Assembly: GCA_963793845.1 (NCBI GenBank)
Contig: CAWCBG010000005.1
Span: 7,001 to 71,000 of the forward strand
Source of the DNA: CAWCBG01 sp963793845
GTDB lineage: Bacteria; Acidobacteriota; Terriglobia; Terriglobales; Acidobacteriaceae
Direction of reading: 5' to 3'
DNA length: 64,000 nt
Positions 1 to 10,760 of the stretch are shown here, in pieces. How positions within the stretch are numbered: position 1 is the stretch's first letter; the number at the start of each line of letters is the position of its first letter. The notes beneath the pieces are model-generated. The model was not told where the DNA came from. It did not search any database and worked only from the letters and a program-made list of their open reading frames with translations. The translations under genes were made by a program, and so were the position numbers.

Positions 1-1128
1 GTTAAGAGTGGTCGCCTGACCCAGCAATACGTCGGTGCGAGCCGAGACAGACGTCGGATCGTACTTGCTGACGATTTGCTGTTGCAGAGCAGCCAAAGAT
101 GAAGGGATTACGACGCCGGGGGCTTGCGGTTGAAATTCTGTCCAATAGGGGACGTCCAAGTAATCCTGCTCAGCACCTACATAGAAGAAAGCGCGGTTAC
201 GCTTAATTGGTCCGCCTATCGATCCGCCGAATTCATTCTGCGTGTTATCAAGAGAATGACCGAATGTATCGCTGGAGGTCAGCGCAGAAGGGCGTCCTAT
301 ATAAAACGCCTCACCCCGATACTTGTTGCTACCCTCCTTGGTGGAAATGTTCAGAAAGCCTGCATTGGTGCCGCCCACCTCGGCTGATACCCCAGAATGC
401 ACAATTTGAAATTCGCGAACAACCGTCTGCGGAAAGAAGAGCGCTCCATCTTGGGCACCGCGCTCTCCACCTTGCAGCGGATCGGTGAAGTCCGCGCCAT
501 CTACCGCGGCTGCCACGCTGTTAGGACGCTGACCATCGATCACGACTCCAGAGGAACCCGCGGCCGGCTGAACTCCGGCAGCCAGTTGGCCGAACTGGCT
601 GAAGTCCCGGTCGCGATTCGGCAAGTACGTCACGGTGAGTCCCGCAAGAGTGTTGCTGACCGCCGGCTCTTCCTTATTGACAGCCGGAGGCAAAGTATTC
701 CCTTCCAGGGTTGGTCCGTGAGCAGTCACGGTGACGTCGTGCGAAACCGCAGCGATACTCAACCTGATGGTGATCTGAACACTGCTACCCACCGCCAAAG
801 TCACTCGCGTAGGCTTCTTCAGCGAGAATCCCGGCGCCTTCACCTCGACTGTGTACAGTCCGGGAGTAAGCATCGCCGCGCTGAAGGTCCCGTTTTCGGT
901 CGTAACCAAAGTGCGGGTCGAGGTGAAGTCGAGGTTGCGGAGAATGACCTGGGCCCCGGCAACTGCATTTCCCTGCGGATCGCTGATCGTCCCGCCGATC
1001 GTACCTTTCGCCGCTGCCGACTGCGCAAATGCGGCACAATGGAAGACTGACAGGAACAGGCAGGAGACGAGAAGCCACTTTGAGCCGAGGAAGTACGTCA
1101 GCAGAAAATCGTACCGGCGGACGGACAA
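1..1128 (-). CDS. TonB-dependent receptor, Oar-like, 3' end beyond the window
   Basis: This is an outer-membrane TonB-dependent receptor with a carboxypeptidase-regulatory-like N-terminal domain; only the first 376 codons lie in the window. The reading frame shows a hydrophobic signal segment (WLLVSCLFLSVF) and then an Ig-like module with GTISDPQGNAVAGAQV. A plug-like part follows, with IDGQRPNSVAAAVDGADF and GSIGGPIKRNRAFFYVGAEQ, which are typical of the family. I place the start at a TTG because a GGAG lies 8-9 bases upstream and no ATG fits before the signal segment. It is followed by nothing visible to its left and preceded, 90 bases upstream, by a second receptor on the same strand, so the two are probably co-transcribed. 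The substrate cannot be told from sequence; the neighbouring GH32 enzyme makes carbohydrate oligomers one possibility. Confidence 0.85.
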   Translation of the reverse strand, partial: MSVRRYDFLLTYFLGSKWLLVSCLFLSVFHCAAFAQSAAAKGTIGGTISDPQGNAVAGAQVILRNLDFTSTRTLVTTENGTFSAAMLTPGLYTVEVKAPGFSLKKPTRVTLAVGSSVQITIRLSIAAVSHDVTVTAHGPTLEGNTLPPAVNKEEPAVSNTLAGLTVTYLPNRDRDFSQFGQLAAGVQPAAGSSGVVIDGQRPNSVAAAVDGADFTDPLQGGERGAQDGALFFPQTVVREFQIVHSGVSAEVGGTNAGFLNISTKEGSNKYRGEAFYIGRPSALTSSDTFGHSLDNTQNEFGGSIGGPIKRNRAFFYVGAEQDYLDVPYWTEFQPQAPGVVIPSSLAALQQQIVSKYDPTSVSARTDVLLGQATTLN

Positions 1129-1218
1129 TGAGACTCCAGAGGACAATGAGGTGCTCGATGGTGGCGGGTTCCTGCGTGCAGTTTCAGCAACACAGAAGCC
1201 CGCCTTGACCGCGAACAA

Positions 1219-4104
1219 TTAGAAGGTAATTCGAGCCATAAACTGCATCTCGCGCGGCGGCCCGATGTTGGCCAGTCCGCCGACTGGCTGCCCAAACGTC
1301 GCAACTGGCGTGGCAGCATTGCCGTAGGTTCCGTTGCGGCCGAAATTGTTCTGGTGGTTGAAGACGTTGAACGCCTCGGCTCGCAGGATCAAACTCGTCC
1401 GCTCTTTGATCCGGAAAGACTTTTGCAGTGCGGTGTCAAAGTCGTAGATCGCCGTACCTTGCCCCCAGTCGCGTGGGACCACCGCGCCGTTCACAAACGG
1501 CCGGTCCGAGTTATTGCCGTCGCCATTGTTATCGACACCGGTCGTAACGTTATAAGGGAAGCCTGATCCCATCTGCGCCCAAACGTCAAAGGTGATACCC
1601 CAAGGAAATTGGTAGGTGCCGCTCAGGGAGGCGCGGTTCGTCTGGTTAAGCAGGCTGGTCGCCTTTTCGCATGTAACCAGGCAAGAGTAGTCGTTGGGGT
1701 TCTGGCCGGTGCCATCCCACTCTACCGTATTTATGTCGTGCGACCATGTGTAGGTCAAAAGGAGCGACAGGCGCCTGGACAGTTGCTTATTTAGCTTCAC
1801 TTGCAGCCCGTCGTAAAAAGCAGAGCCGAGGTTGGCGTAAGCCAGCACCTGGCGATAGCCGTTCGCGACAGGCACGATCGGCCGGGTGGCATTGGCAGCG
1901 TTCGCTGAACGAGTTTGCCCCGCGGCAGTGCGAACAAAAGCGGAAGGTGAATTCAGGTCGACGGGCTGTTCGATGTGAATCGTATGCGAACCGATGTAGT
2001 CCAGCGATAACAGCCAGCCCTTGGCGATCTCGTTCTCGATGCCGAAATTCCATTGCTGGGTATACGGGTTATAGAACGTATTGGGACAGAAGCGCAATTG
2101 GGACACATTGAGGAACTGGTTCAGGTAGCCACACTGTCCGGGAAGAATCGTAATGTCACGGGCGGGCAGGCTGGCCCCTGATGGGAACGCAGGGATCGGC
2201 GCGAATGACGTCGGAAACCCCAGCTGACCGGGAGCGGCAGTATAGGTGAAGACTCCCTCTGGACCATTGAGAGCGGCGCTTGCTTCCAGGTTGGCGCGCT
2301 CCTCAGAGTAGTAAATGCCATAGCCGGCGCGGATCACGGTCGACTTGCCCGGCAAATTCCATGCCAGCCCAACACGGGGCGAGAAGTTAGTATTGGCGCC
2401 GGTAAACGTCTGCCCGTCGTAGCGGAGTCCCAGGTTGACGGTCAGATTGGGTCGCACTGACCAGTTGTCCTGCACAAACAGGCCGTAGAGCGTTTCCTTG
2501 ATGTTGTAGCTCGCATTGCCAAAGGACTGCGTGAAACTGCTTACGATCGGCGGAGACTTCTTGGGGTATCCGGGCGGCGGCAAGCTCGGGTTGTAGGTAA
2601 TCAGCTCGTCAATCGGTATCGTCTGATACTTGGAATTCACCTGAAAACGCCCGTCAATATAGCCGCTGCCGAATTCCTGACCGTATCCGCCCGATGACGA
2701 ATAGATCACGTTAAATCCGGTCCTAAGCTGATGATGCCCGCGAACCAGGCTGACAGTGTCCGCCCACTCATACTGGTGATTCATTAACTGCGCCCAGCGC
2801 GAGTCGCCTGAGGTGTAGTAACCGGACACAAACTCCTGGGGCGCCGAAACAACCGGCAGGAACTGGGTTATGGGCGATCCCACCTGCAACTGAAAACGAA
2901 ATTGATTAAGCAGTGTCGGGCTGATGGTGGCCGTATCCGACAGAGCCGCCTCGTAGGTGTTGCGTGCAAATACCCGGGCGGCGCTGGGGAGAGTAACGCC
3001 GCTCACCGCGTCTTGAGGGTTCGTGTCCGAGAAGCGATCATAGTTGCCCCGCAGGGTAAGCAGGTTATTCTTCCCCAGTTGCTGATCGAGCCGGCCAAAC
3101 AGCAGCGTCTGCCCAAAATTCCCGGTGTAGATAGAACCCGGCTGAACCGGCGAGGTAATCACCGCATCTCGATTCTGGCTGGAGTACTCCATTGAGAACA
3201 GAAAATAGGTTTTGTCTTTGACGATCGGTCCCGAAATTTCTCCACTACCCTGGGCCAGCGTATTTACCGCCCTTTTGGTGGTAAGCGGGACATTCGCATC
3301 CGAGAAAGCCGGACGTCCCATCCCGATAAAATCGCCATGCCAGTCATTCGAACCCGATTTGGTAACGACGTTGACAGCCGTGCCCGCATTGCGTCCCCAT
3401 TCCGACGACGTCGCATTGGTATAGACGGTGAACTCCTGCACCACCGAAAAGGGCACAGCGGCAAACATGGTTTGCCGGCCCCAACTGTCGTCAGCGTCGG
3501 TATTGTCGAGTTGATAGGTGGTCTGCCGACGTCCATTGCCGTTGATAACGTACAGCGTCTCATTCAGGAACAGGTCGCCCGTCGTCTGCGCAGGACGTAC
3601 TGAAGAGTTGAGCAAGGGAAGCGTCGTGATCTTGCGATTCAGAACTGGCGTGTCCTCGATTTTCGCCAGATCGAAGCGCGACGATACCTGATTCGACTCG
3701 GTCGGAACGGTGTTTGGAGTGCCAAAAACATCGATCACTGTCTTCTCACCGGCAATACCGAGCGTGACGTTAATGGTCGCAGTACCGCCAGCGCGTAAAT
3801 GGATGTCAGGCTGCTCGGCGGATTGGAAATGGGGTGCGCTGACTTTCAGGCCATAGGTACCCGTCAAAGGGATACCGATAAATGAGAAATTCCCGGCGGC
3901 ATCGGTTGAGACCGTGCGTTCGAAAGCGGTATCTGGATTGCGGAGGGTCACCGAAGCGCCTGTTACTGCGCTGCCCTGCTGGTCCTGAATGTGTCCCTTT
4001 AGTGCTCCCAGATCGGTTTGAGACATAAGTGGCGTTGACAAAACCAGCCCTGTCCAGAAGATACAGGCCACGACAATGATTGGAGAAAGACGGTAGATGC
4101 GCAT
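1219..4104 (-). CDS. TonB-dependent receptor, Oar-like (961 aa)
   Basis: A complete outer-membrane receptor of the acidobacterial Oar-like type. It begins with a signal peptide (MRIYRLSPIIVVACIFWTG, ending near LMSQ). A carboxypeptidase-regulatory Ig-like domain follows at about residues 30-115 (GALKGHIQDQQGSAVTGASV). A plug domain comes next (IEDTPVLNRKITTLPLLNSS, then INGNGRRQTTYQLDNTDADD). The rest is a long beta-barrel ending in the aromatic outer-membrane signal MARITF. There is no obvious TonB box, as is common in this subgroup. It is the promoter-proximal gene of a two-receptor tandem. The divergent plus-strand neighbours are an amidohydrolase and a GH32 fructosidase, which suggests but does not prove a nutrient-uptake locus. 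Confidence 0.9.
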   Translation of the reverse strand: MRIYRLSPIIVVACIFWTGLVLSTPLMSQTDLGALKGHIQDQQGSAVTGASVTLRNPDTAFERTVSTDAAGNFSFIGIPLTGTYGLKVSAPHFQSAEQPDIHLRAGGTATINVTLGIAGEKTVIDVFGTPNTVPTESNQVSSRFDLAKIEDTPVLNRKITTLPLLNSSVRPAQTTGDLFLNETLYVINGNGRRQTTYQLDNTDADDSWGRQTMFAAVPFSVVQEFTVYTNATSSEWGRNAGTAVNVVTKSGSNDWHGDFIGMGRPAFSDANVPLTTKRAVNTLAQGSGEISGPIVKDKTYFLFSMEYSSQNRDAVITSPVQPGSIYTGNFGQTLLFGRLDQQLGKNNLLTLRGNYDRFSDTNPQDAVSGVTLPSAARVFARNTYEAALSDTATISPTLLNQFRFQLQVGSPITQFLPVVSAPQEFVSGYYTSGDSRWAQLMNHQYEWADTVSLVRGHHQLRTGFNVIYSSSGGYGQEFGSGYIDGRFQVNSKYQTIPIDELITYNPSLPPPGYPKKSPPIVSSFTQSFGNASYNIKETLYGLFVQDNWSVRPNLTVNLGLRYDGQTFTGANTNFSPRVGLAWNLPGKSTVIRAGYGIYYSEERANLEASAALNGPEGVFTYTAAPGQLGFPTSFAPIPAFPSGASLPARDITILPGQCGYLNQFLNVSQLRFCPNTFYNPYTQQWNFGIENEIAKGWLLSLDYIGSHTIHIEQPVDLNSPSAFVRTAAGQTRSANAANATRPIVPVANGYRQVLAYANLGSAFYDGLQVKLNKQLSRRLSLLLTYTWSHDINTVEWDGTGQNPNDYSCLVTCEKATSLLNQTNRASLSGTYQFPWGITFDVWAQMGSGFPYNVTTGVDNNGDGNNSDRPFVNGAVVPRDWGQGTAIYDFDTALQKSFRIKERTSLILRAEAFNVFNHQNNFGRNGTYGNAATPVATFGQPVGGLANIGPPREMQFMARITF

Positions 4105-4135
4105 GGCAAGCTAGACTAAAGGGCCACATGCACGT

Positions 4136-4153
4136 ACTACCACTAGCAGTAGT
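4136..4153. promoter_or_regulatory. imperfect palindrome in the divergent promoter region
   Basis: ACTACCACTAGCAGTAGT is an imperfect dyad (14 of 18 positions symmetric, centred on CTAG) lying 32 bases upstream of the receptor start. The 344-base gap between the receptor and the amidohydrolase holds no gene. The dyad could be an operator for a regulator outside the window; no regulator gene is adjacent. I see no convincing -35/-10 pair. Confidence 0.3.
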
Positions 4154-4448
4154 TCTTAATTTACATTGGGTTGCTGAACGGTATACCACGCACATCAATT
4201 ATTTGGGAAAACCCTGAGTACTCCAAAAAAAAGGCATAAGAAAAGGTGCCAAGGCGCGAAACGCCACACCGTGGATCCCTGCGGTTCGTTCACTTTTCAG
4301 CTCTGGAGAGACATTACGGCGGCATCTTTACACTGAAAAGATGTCGCAGGCGCCGTCGGGCAACTGATTGGCGACGCGTGCCCGGACAGCTGAAGTACAC
4401 TGGCAAGACTTGCTCTGGTCGGAATCACGCAGTGCCGAGGACTTCTCG

Positions 4449-5900
4449 ATGCGAAACCCGGTTTTGTTAGTTGCGATTCTCGTCAGCACTCTCGCTTCAG
4501 CACAAAGTCAGGGCTCACCCGATGTAGCCCCCTTCATCAGCCTTCACGCTCCAACATTCGTCCTGGCGCATGTTCGCGTGATCGACGGCACCGGCAGTCC
4601 AGCAAAAGACGATCAGAGCGTGGTCATCGCGGGGGGCGTGATACAAGCCGTCGGGCCGGCCTCGTCAATCACCATACCTGCCGGGGCGCAACAACTTGAC
4701 CGCACGGGATACACAGTCATTCCCGGCCTCGTCGGCATGCACGATCACCTCTACTACACCGACTCAGCTTCATTCCAACGCGATGCCGACGGCAAAATTG
4801 GAGAGCCTGGCCTCTTCGTCATGGAGGTGCCGTACACGGCACCGCGCCTCTACCTTGCGGCTGGTGTTACCACCATACGCACTACCGGCAGCCTGGAGCC
4901 ATATACCGATCTGAAGGTCAAACATCGCATTGACGATAACTTGATGCCGGGTCCCAAGATCGATCTCACTGCGCCTTATCTCGAAGGCAAGCCGACGATC
5001 TTTGCTCAGATGCACGAATTGACCGGGCCTGACGATGCAACGCGGATGGTGGACTACTGGGCCGCGGAGGGCATGACGTCATACAAGGCCTACATGAATA
5101 TCACGCGCGCGGAACTCACCGCCGCCATCGAGCGGGCACACTCGCACAAGCTGAAGCTGACTGGACATCTGTGCTCGGTGACCTGGCCTGAGGCCGTGGC
5201 TCTCGGCATCGACGATCTGGAACACGGACCGGTCTTCACCGACACTGAATTCGTCGCCGGCAAGAAGCCCGACATGTGTCCGCAAGGCGGCGCCAAGACC
5301 TGGATGAACCTGGACATTAACGGATCACAGGTACAGGGACTGATCCACGATCTCATTTCGCATCACGTGGCAGTGACTTCGACTCTGCCAGTTTTCGAAG
5401 CCAGCGTGCCGGGGCGTCCAAAGTTGCAGTCCAGAGTCATCGCAGCCATGACCGCCGAGGCTATGCAAAGCTATCTGCTGGCGCGTGCGCGGGTGGCCCT
5501 CGATTCGCCTATGACGGCGCTCTTCAAGAAGGAGCTCGAGTTTGAACTAGCCTTCGCGAAGGCTGGCGGACTCCTCCTGGCCGGGCCGGATCCGACAGGC
5601 AACGGCGGGGTTCTTCCCGGCTTTGGCGATCAACGGGAAGTGGAGCTGTTGGTCGAGGCCGGCTTTAGTCCGGTCGAAGCGATTCACATCGCTACGCAGA
5701 ATGGCGCGGTATATTTGGGTCAGCAGGACCATATAGGTACAATCGCCGCCGGTAAGCAAGCTGATCTGGTGCTGATTAAAGGCGACCCTTCGAAGAATAT
5801 CGACGACATTGAGAAGGTGGAAACCGTATTGAAGGACGGAGTCGGCTATGACTCGCAGAAGCTGATCGAGAGCGTCAGGGGTCAGGTCGGCATGCGCTAA
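4449..5900 (+). CDS. exported amidohydrolase-family protein
   Basis: A metal-dependent hydrolase of the amidohydrolase superfamily, imidazolonepropionase/prolidase-like subgroup. I chose the ATG at 4449 because GAGG lies 9 bases upstream and it begins a signal peptide (MRNPVLLVAILVSTLASAQ); the frame is open for 27 more codons upstream. After a short beta domain (VRVIDGTGSPAKDDQ) come the HxH metal site (GLVGMHDHLYY), the lysine expected to be carboxylated (TSYKAYMN), two further histidines (LTGHL, LEHGPVF) and the C-terminal aspartate (LAGPDPTGNGG). It ends with the usual GTIAAGKQADLVLIKGDP closing segment. The 483-residue length is normal for the family. Substrate is unknown: peptides, lactones and cyclic amides are all possible. 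It is 43 bases from the downstream GH32 gene, probably in the same transcript. Confidence 0.85.
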   Translation: MRNPVLLVAILVSTLASAQSQGSPDVAPFISLHAPTFVLAHVRVIDGTGSPAKDDQSVVIAGGVIQAVGPASSITIPAGAQQLDRTGYTVIPGLVGMHDHLYYTDSASFQRDADGKIGEPGLFVMEVPYTAPRLYLAAGVTTIRTTGSLEPYTDLKVKHRIDDNLMPGPKIDLTAPYLEGKPTIFAQMHELTGPDDATRMVDYWAAEGMTSYKAYMNITRAELTAAIERAHSHKLKLTGHLCSVTWPEAVALGIDDLEHGPVFTDTEFVAGKKPDMCPQGGAKTWMNLDINGSQVQGLIHDLISHHVAVTSTLPVFEASVPGRPKLQSRVIAAMTAEAMQSYLLARARVALDSPMTALFKKELEFELAFAKAGGLLLAGPDPTGNGGVLPGFGDQREVELLVEAGFSPVEAIHIATQNGAVYLGQQDHIGTIAAGKQADLVLIKGDPSKNIDDIEKVETVLKDGVGYDSQKLIESVRGQVGMR

Positions 5901-5943
5901 GCGCGATGTCCTCAATGCACATACCAACTTTGGGAGCTTGCAC

Positions 5944-7440
5944 ATGCCTCTGAGCCGTCGATCATTTCTTGCTTTGTCGGCCGCGGCCGCCGCCGCCGCG
6001 TCCTTGCCGGAAGATTGCCTTGGACTCGGTTGGGCACCCTCCGAGCAACAACTGGCCGAGGATATCTTGCGTCCGCAGTATCACCTGTTGCCGGCGAAGA
6101 ACTGGATGAACGATCCGAACGGTCCAATCTACTGGAACGGCCAGTATCACGTCTGCTTTCAGTACAACCCCAACGGGGCTTACTGGGGTGACATGCACTG
6201 GGCGCACTCCATGAGCCCGGACATGGTCCACTGGAAGCACCTCCCGATCGCGCTGTCGCCGACAAAGGGCGGTCCGGATCAGGACGGCTGCTTCAGTGGA
6301 AGCGCGGTCGTCGACCGCGGCGTTCCGACGTTCATCTACACTGGCGTTGCGGCATCTTCGCCGGAGAAAGCCACCCTCCGCGATGGCCAACATAACTTTC
6401 GCGAAACGCAGTGCTTGGCAACTTCAAAAGATCCGCAATTGCTGACCTGGCAGAAGCTACCCCAGCCGGTACTCGATTCGCCGCCAGCGGGAATGCAGGT
6501 CACGGGATTCCGCGACCCGTGCCTCTGGAAAGACGGCGACACTTGGTACATGGCCGTTGGCTCGGGAATCGCCAAGCAGGGCGGCATGGTTTTGCTCTAC
6601 CGCTCGCATGACTTGAGAAGCTGGGAGTACCTCCATCCTCTGCACAGCGGCAAGTGGAACGGCAAGGTGACGCCGGATACCGTCGACAGTGGCGAGATGT
6701 GGGAATGTCCGGACTTTTTCCCACTCGGCGGCAAACATGTGCTGCTGTATTCAACCGAGCGGAAGGTCTACTGGACGGTGGGAGACTACGACCCCAAGAA
6801 GCTGACCTATCACCCGCAGAGGCAGGGCCTGCTCGATTCCGGCTCCTACTACGCTCCCAAGAGCATGGTCGATAAGGACGGCAACCGCATTCTGTGGGGC
6901 TGGATCCCCGAAACCCGGCCGGTCGAAGAATACAAGCCAGCGGGATGGGCCGGACTAATGGCGCTGCCACGAGTGCTGACCGTCAGCAACGCAGGCGAGC
7001 TCGAGATGCGTGTCGTGCCCGATGTTAGTTCCTTGCGAGGCAGACCCCTCGACAGCACCGGAGACCTCTCGTTCGCGAACTTCAGCGCCGAACTATGGGG
7101 CCGTTTCAACTCCGAAAAGCCATTTGGAGTTCAGTTTGGCCCCCAGGCGAAACCCTATCTTGACCTGCGCTATGATCCGGCACAGAAGTCACTGAGCGTG
7201 AACGGTAACACGGTAGCGATATCCGAGAGCAACCAAAGTGGCTCTCCTGAACTGAACATTTTCATGGATGGATCGGCGATCGAAATCTTTATCGGCAACC
7301 GTCAGGCACACACCGTTCGCGTCTATGGACTGGACGGAAAGTCACCTAACACGCCCGTCCGCGTTTCCGGAGGGCTGAACGACGTAAAGCTTTGGCCCAT
7401 CAAACCGATCTCTGACAACCGCCTGACCACTCCAGGATAG
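5944..7440 (+). CDS. glycoside hydrolase family 32 beta-fructosidase, Tat-exported
   Basis: Hydrolyses terminal or internal fructosyl bonds (sucrose, inulin or levan). The three GH32 signatures are present: WMNDPNG with the nucleophile Asp57, FRDP with Asp191, and MWECPDF with the acid/base Glu254. A five-bladed propeller is followed from about residue 340 by the C-terminal beta-sandwich (SSLRGRPL to VKLWPIK). The N-terminus SRRSFLALSAAAAAAAS is a twin-arginine signal, so the enzyme should act outside the cytoplasm. The start is the ATG at 5944, because GGGAG sits 7 bases before it; the in-frame TTG six bases earlier is too close to that site. Endo- versus exo-specificity cannot be decided here. 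Confidence 0.92.
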   Translation: MPLSRRSFLALSAAAAAAASLPEDCLGLGWAPSEQQLAEDILRPQYHLLPAKNWMNDPNGPIYWNGQYHVCFQYNPNGAYWGDMHWAHSMSPDMVHWKHLPIALSPTKGGPDQDGCFSGSAVVDRGVPTFIYTGVAASSPEKATLRDGQHNFRETQCLATSKDPQLLTWQKLPQPVLDSPPAGMQVTGFRDPCLWKDGDTWYMAVGSGIAKQGGMVLLYRSHDLRSWEYLHPLHSGKWNGKVTPDTVDSGEMWECPDFFPLGGKHVLLYSTERKVYWTVGDYDPKKLTYHPQRQGLLDSGSYYAPKSMVDKDGNRILWGWIPETRPVEEYKPAGWAGLMALPRVLTVSNAGELEMRVVPDVSSLRGRPLDSTGDLSFANFSAELWGRFNSEKPFGVQFGPQAKPYLDLRYDPAQKSLSVNGNTVAISESNQSGSPELNIFMDGSAIEIFIGNRQAHTVRVYGLDGKSPNTPVRVSGGLNDVKLWPIKPISDNRLTTPG

Positions 7441-7529
7441 TTCGGTAACCGGATCTGGTATCCGAGGCTTCCGAACCGCATACTATGGTGATGCTCGTCC
7501 GGCACAGATAAGCTCGCAGAAGGTTCAGT

Positions 7530-8891
<1,362 letters not shown>

Positions 8892-8930
8892 GCGCCAAAT
8901 TTTGCAACGCCTAATTTGCATCCCACTACC

Positions 8931-10751
8931 ATGCCTTCACGTATTGAGGACTACGCGCTTATCGGCGACTGTAAGACGGCAGCGCTGGTCGGACAGAACG
9001 GGTCATTGGATTGGCTGTGCTGGCCCACTTTTGCGTCGTCGGCGTGCTTCGCCGCGCTCCTGGGAACTCCTGACCACGGCCGCTGGTTGATTGCTCCGCG
9101 TGGCAAAGCAAGAAGCACTCGCAAGTATCGCGACCATACGCTGATTCTCGAAACGACCTTCGAGACCGATTCGGGCGCAGTGATGCTGACCGACTTCATG
9201 CCCACAGCATCACCCTCCTCCAGCGTGATTCGCGTCGTCCAGGGACTGCGAGGCCAGGTGCGGATGGCCATGGAGCTTGTCCTGCGCTTCGATTACGGCC
9301 GCTCGGTTCCATGGGTGTCACGGACCGAGGATCGCTCCCTCCGGGCCATAGCCGGACCGGACATGGTCGTGTTGCGAACCCCGGTGGCAATGCATGGTAA
9401 GGATCTCAGAACGATCGCTGACTTCGACGTGCATGAGGGCGAGAAGGTTCCTTTCGTTCTCACGTACCGTCATTCGTATGCTTCCCTGCCCCCGGTGATC
9501 GACTACAAGGAAGCGCTGCACAAAACCCAGAGCTACTGGCAGAAGTGGGCAAGTAGCTTCTCGTTCCAGGGGCAGTACAGCGACGCGGTGGAGCGCTCGT
9601 TGATCACGCTTAAGGCGCTGGCCTTCTGCAAGACCGGAGGCATCGTCGCAGCGCCCACGACTTCGCTGCCGGAGCAGCTCGGCGGATCGCGCAACTGGGA
9701 CTATCGATTCTGCTGGCTCCGTGACGCAACCTTCACCTTGCTGGCGTTGCTGCATGCCGGCTACCACGATGAAGCCAAGGCCTGGCGTGACTGGCTGTTA
9801 CGAGCGGTCGCCGGCAGTCCCGACCAGGTTCAGATCATGTACGGCATTCGCGGAGAGCGGCTGCTGACCGAACTGGAAATACCCTGGCTTCCAGGATACG
9901 AGAACTCAAAGCCAGTACGCATCGGCAACGCCGCCTCCGGCCAGCATCAGCTCGACGTCTACGGCGAAGTCATCGATGCTCTGTTTCAGGCCCATCGTGG
10001 GGGCATCGCGTTGCGCAAAATAGACCTCCATCTCATCGAGACTCTTCTTGAGCATCTCGCGACTGTATGGGACCAGCCGGATCAGGGCATTTGGGAAATC
10101 CGCGGAGACCGTCAGCAGTTCACCTATTCCAAGGTGATGGCGTGGGTAGCCTTTGACCGTGCCGTCAAGGCGGCCGAAGGCTATGGCCTGAAAGGACGCG
10201 TGGACGCGTGGCGGACACTGCGCGATCGCATTCACGGCGAAGTCTGTGACAAGGGATACAACTCCGATCTATGCAGCTTCGTGCAGTCGTACGGATCAAG
10301 AAATCTTGATGCGTCATTGCTTCTGATTCCGCTGGTGGGATTTCTGCCTCCGGACGATCCACGCGTCCGAAACACGATCCAGGCTATCGAGAAGCACCTG
10401 ATGGTAAATGGCTTCGTTTTGCGCTACGACACGGGACGGGTGAACGATGGGCTTCCTGAGGGCGAGGGCGCCTTCCTGGCCTGCAGTTTCTGGATGGTTA
10501 GCGCTTTGAAAATGATCGGGCGTGTCGACGATGCCCGTAAGCTGTTTGATCGCCTGTTGACTCTGTGCAACGACGTTGGGCTGCTGGCGGAAGAATTCGA
10601 CATTGGGCGCCAGCGTCTGGTCGGTAACTTCCCGCAAGCCTTGTCGCACATTGCCCTGGTCAACGCCGGCTTCGAATTTATGAAAGACAATAGTCCGGGA
10701 CAACAGCGCGCAGAAGTGAAACCGACGGAATCCGGCAGCGGCCCGGACTGA
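8931..10751 (+). CDS. glycoside hydrolase family 15 protein (glucoamylase/trehalase-like)
   Basis: A GH15 enzyme that releases glucose from alpha-linked oligosaccharides or trehalose. The N-terminal beta-sandwich (IEDYALIGDCKTAALVGQNG, SLDWLCWPTFASSACFAALL) is followed by the (alpha/alpha)6 barrel with NWDYRFCWLRDATFTLLALL. Acid and base candidates are Glu in GIWEIRG and Glu in GLLAEEFD. There is no signal peptide, so it should be cytoplasmic. At 606 residues it is typical of the bacterial group that includes actinobacterial trehalases. I use ATG 8931; an in-frame TTG lies 15 bases upstream and neither has a strong ribosome site. Substrate (trehalose versus malto-oligosaccharides) is open. 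Confidence 0.9.
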   Translation: MPSRIEDYALIGDCKTAALVGQNGSLDWLCWPTFASSACFAALLGTPDHGRWLIAPRGKARSTRKYRDHTLILETTFETDSGAVMLTDFMPTASPSSSVIRVVQGLRGQVRMAMELVLRFDYGRSVPWVSRTEDRSLRAIAGPDMVVLRTPVAMHGKDLRTIADFDVHEGEKVPFVLTYRHSYASLPPVIDYKEALHKTQSYWQKWASSFSFQGQYSDAVERSLITLKALAFCKTGGIVAAPTTSLPEQLGGSRNWDYRFCWLRDATFTLLALLHAGYHDEAKAWRDWLLRAVAGSPDQVQIMYGIRGERLLTELEIPWLPGYENSKPVRIGNAASGQHQLDVYGEVIDALFQAHRGGIALRKIDLHLIETLLEHLATVWDQPDQGIWEIRGDRQQFTYSKVMAWVAFDRAVKAAEGYGLKGRVDAWRTLRDRIHGEVCDKGYNSDLCSFVQSYGSRNLDASLLLIPLVGFLPPDDPRVRNTIQAIEKHLMVNGFVLRYDTGRVNDGLPEGEGAFLACSFWMVSALKMIGRVDDARKLFDRLLTLCNDVGLLAEEFDIGRQRLVGNFPQALSHIALVNAGFEFMKDNSPGQQRAEVKPTESGSGPD

Positions 10752-10760
10752 TGAAGCCGA

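Noticed and set aside
785..1078. Small minus-strand gene of 97 codons
   Set aside because: It is an out-of-frame reading of the TonB receptor N-terminus, whose own frame starts at a TTG and continues to the window edge.
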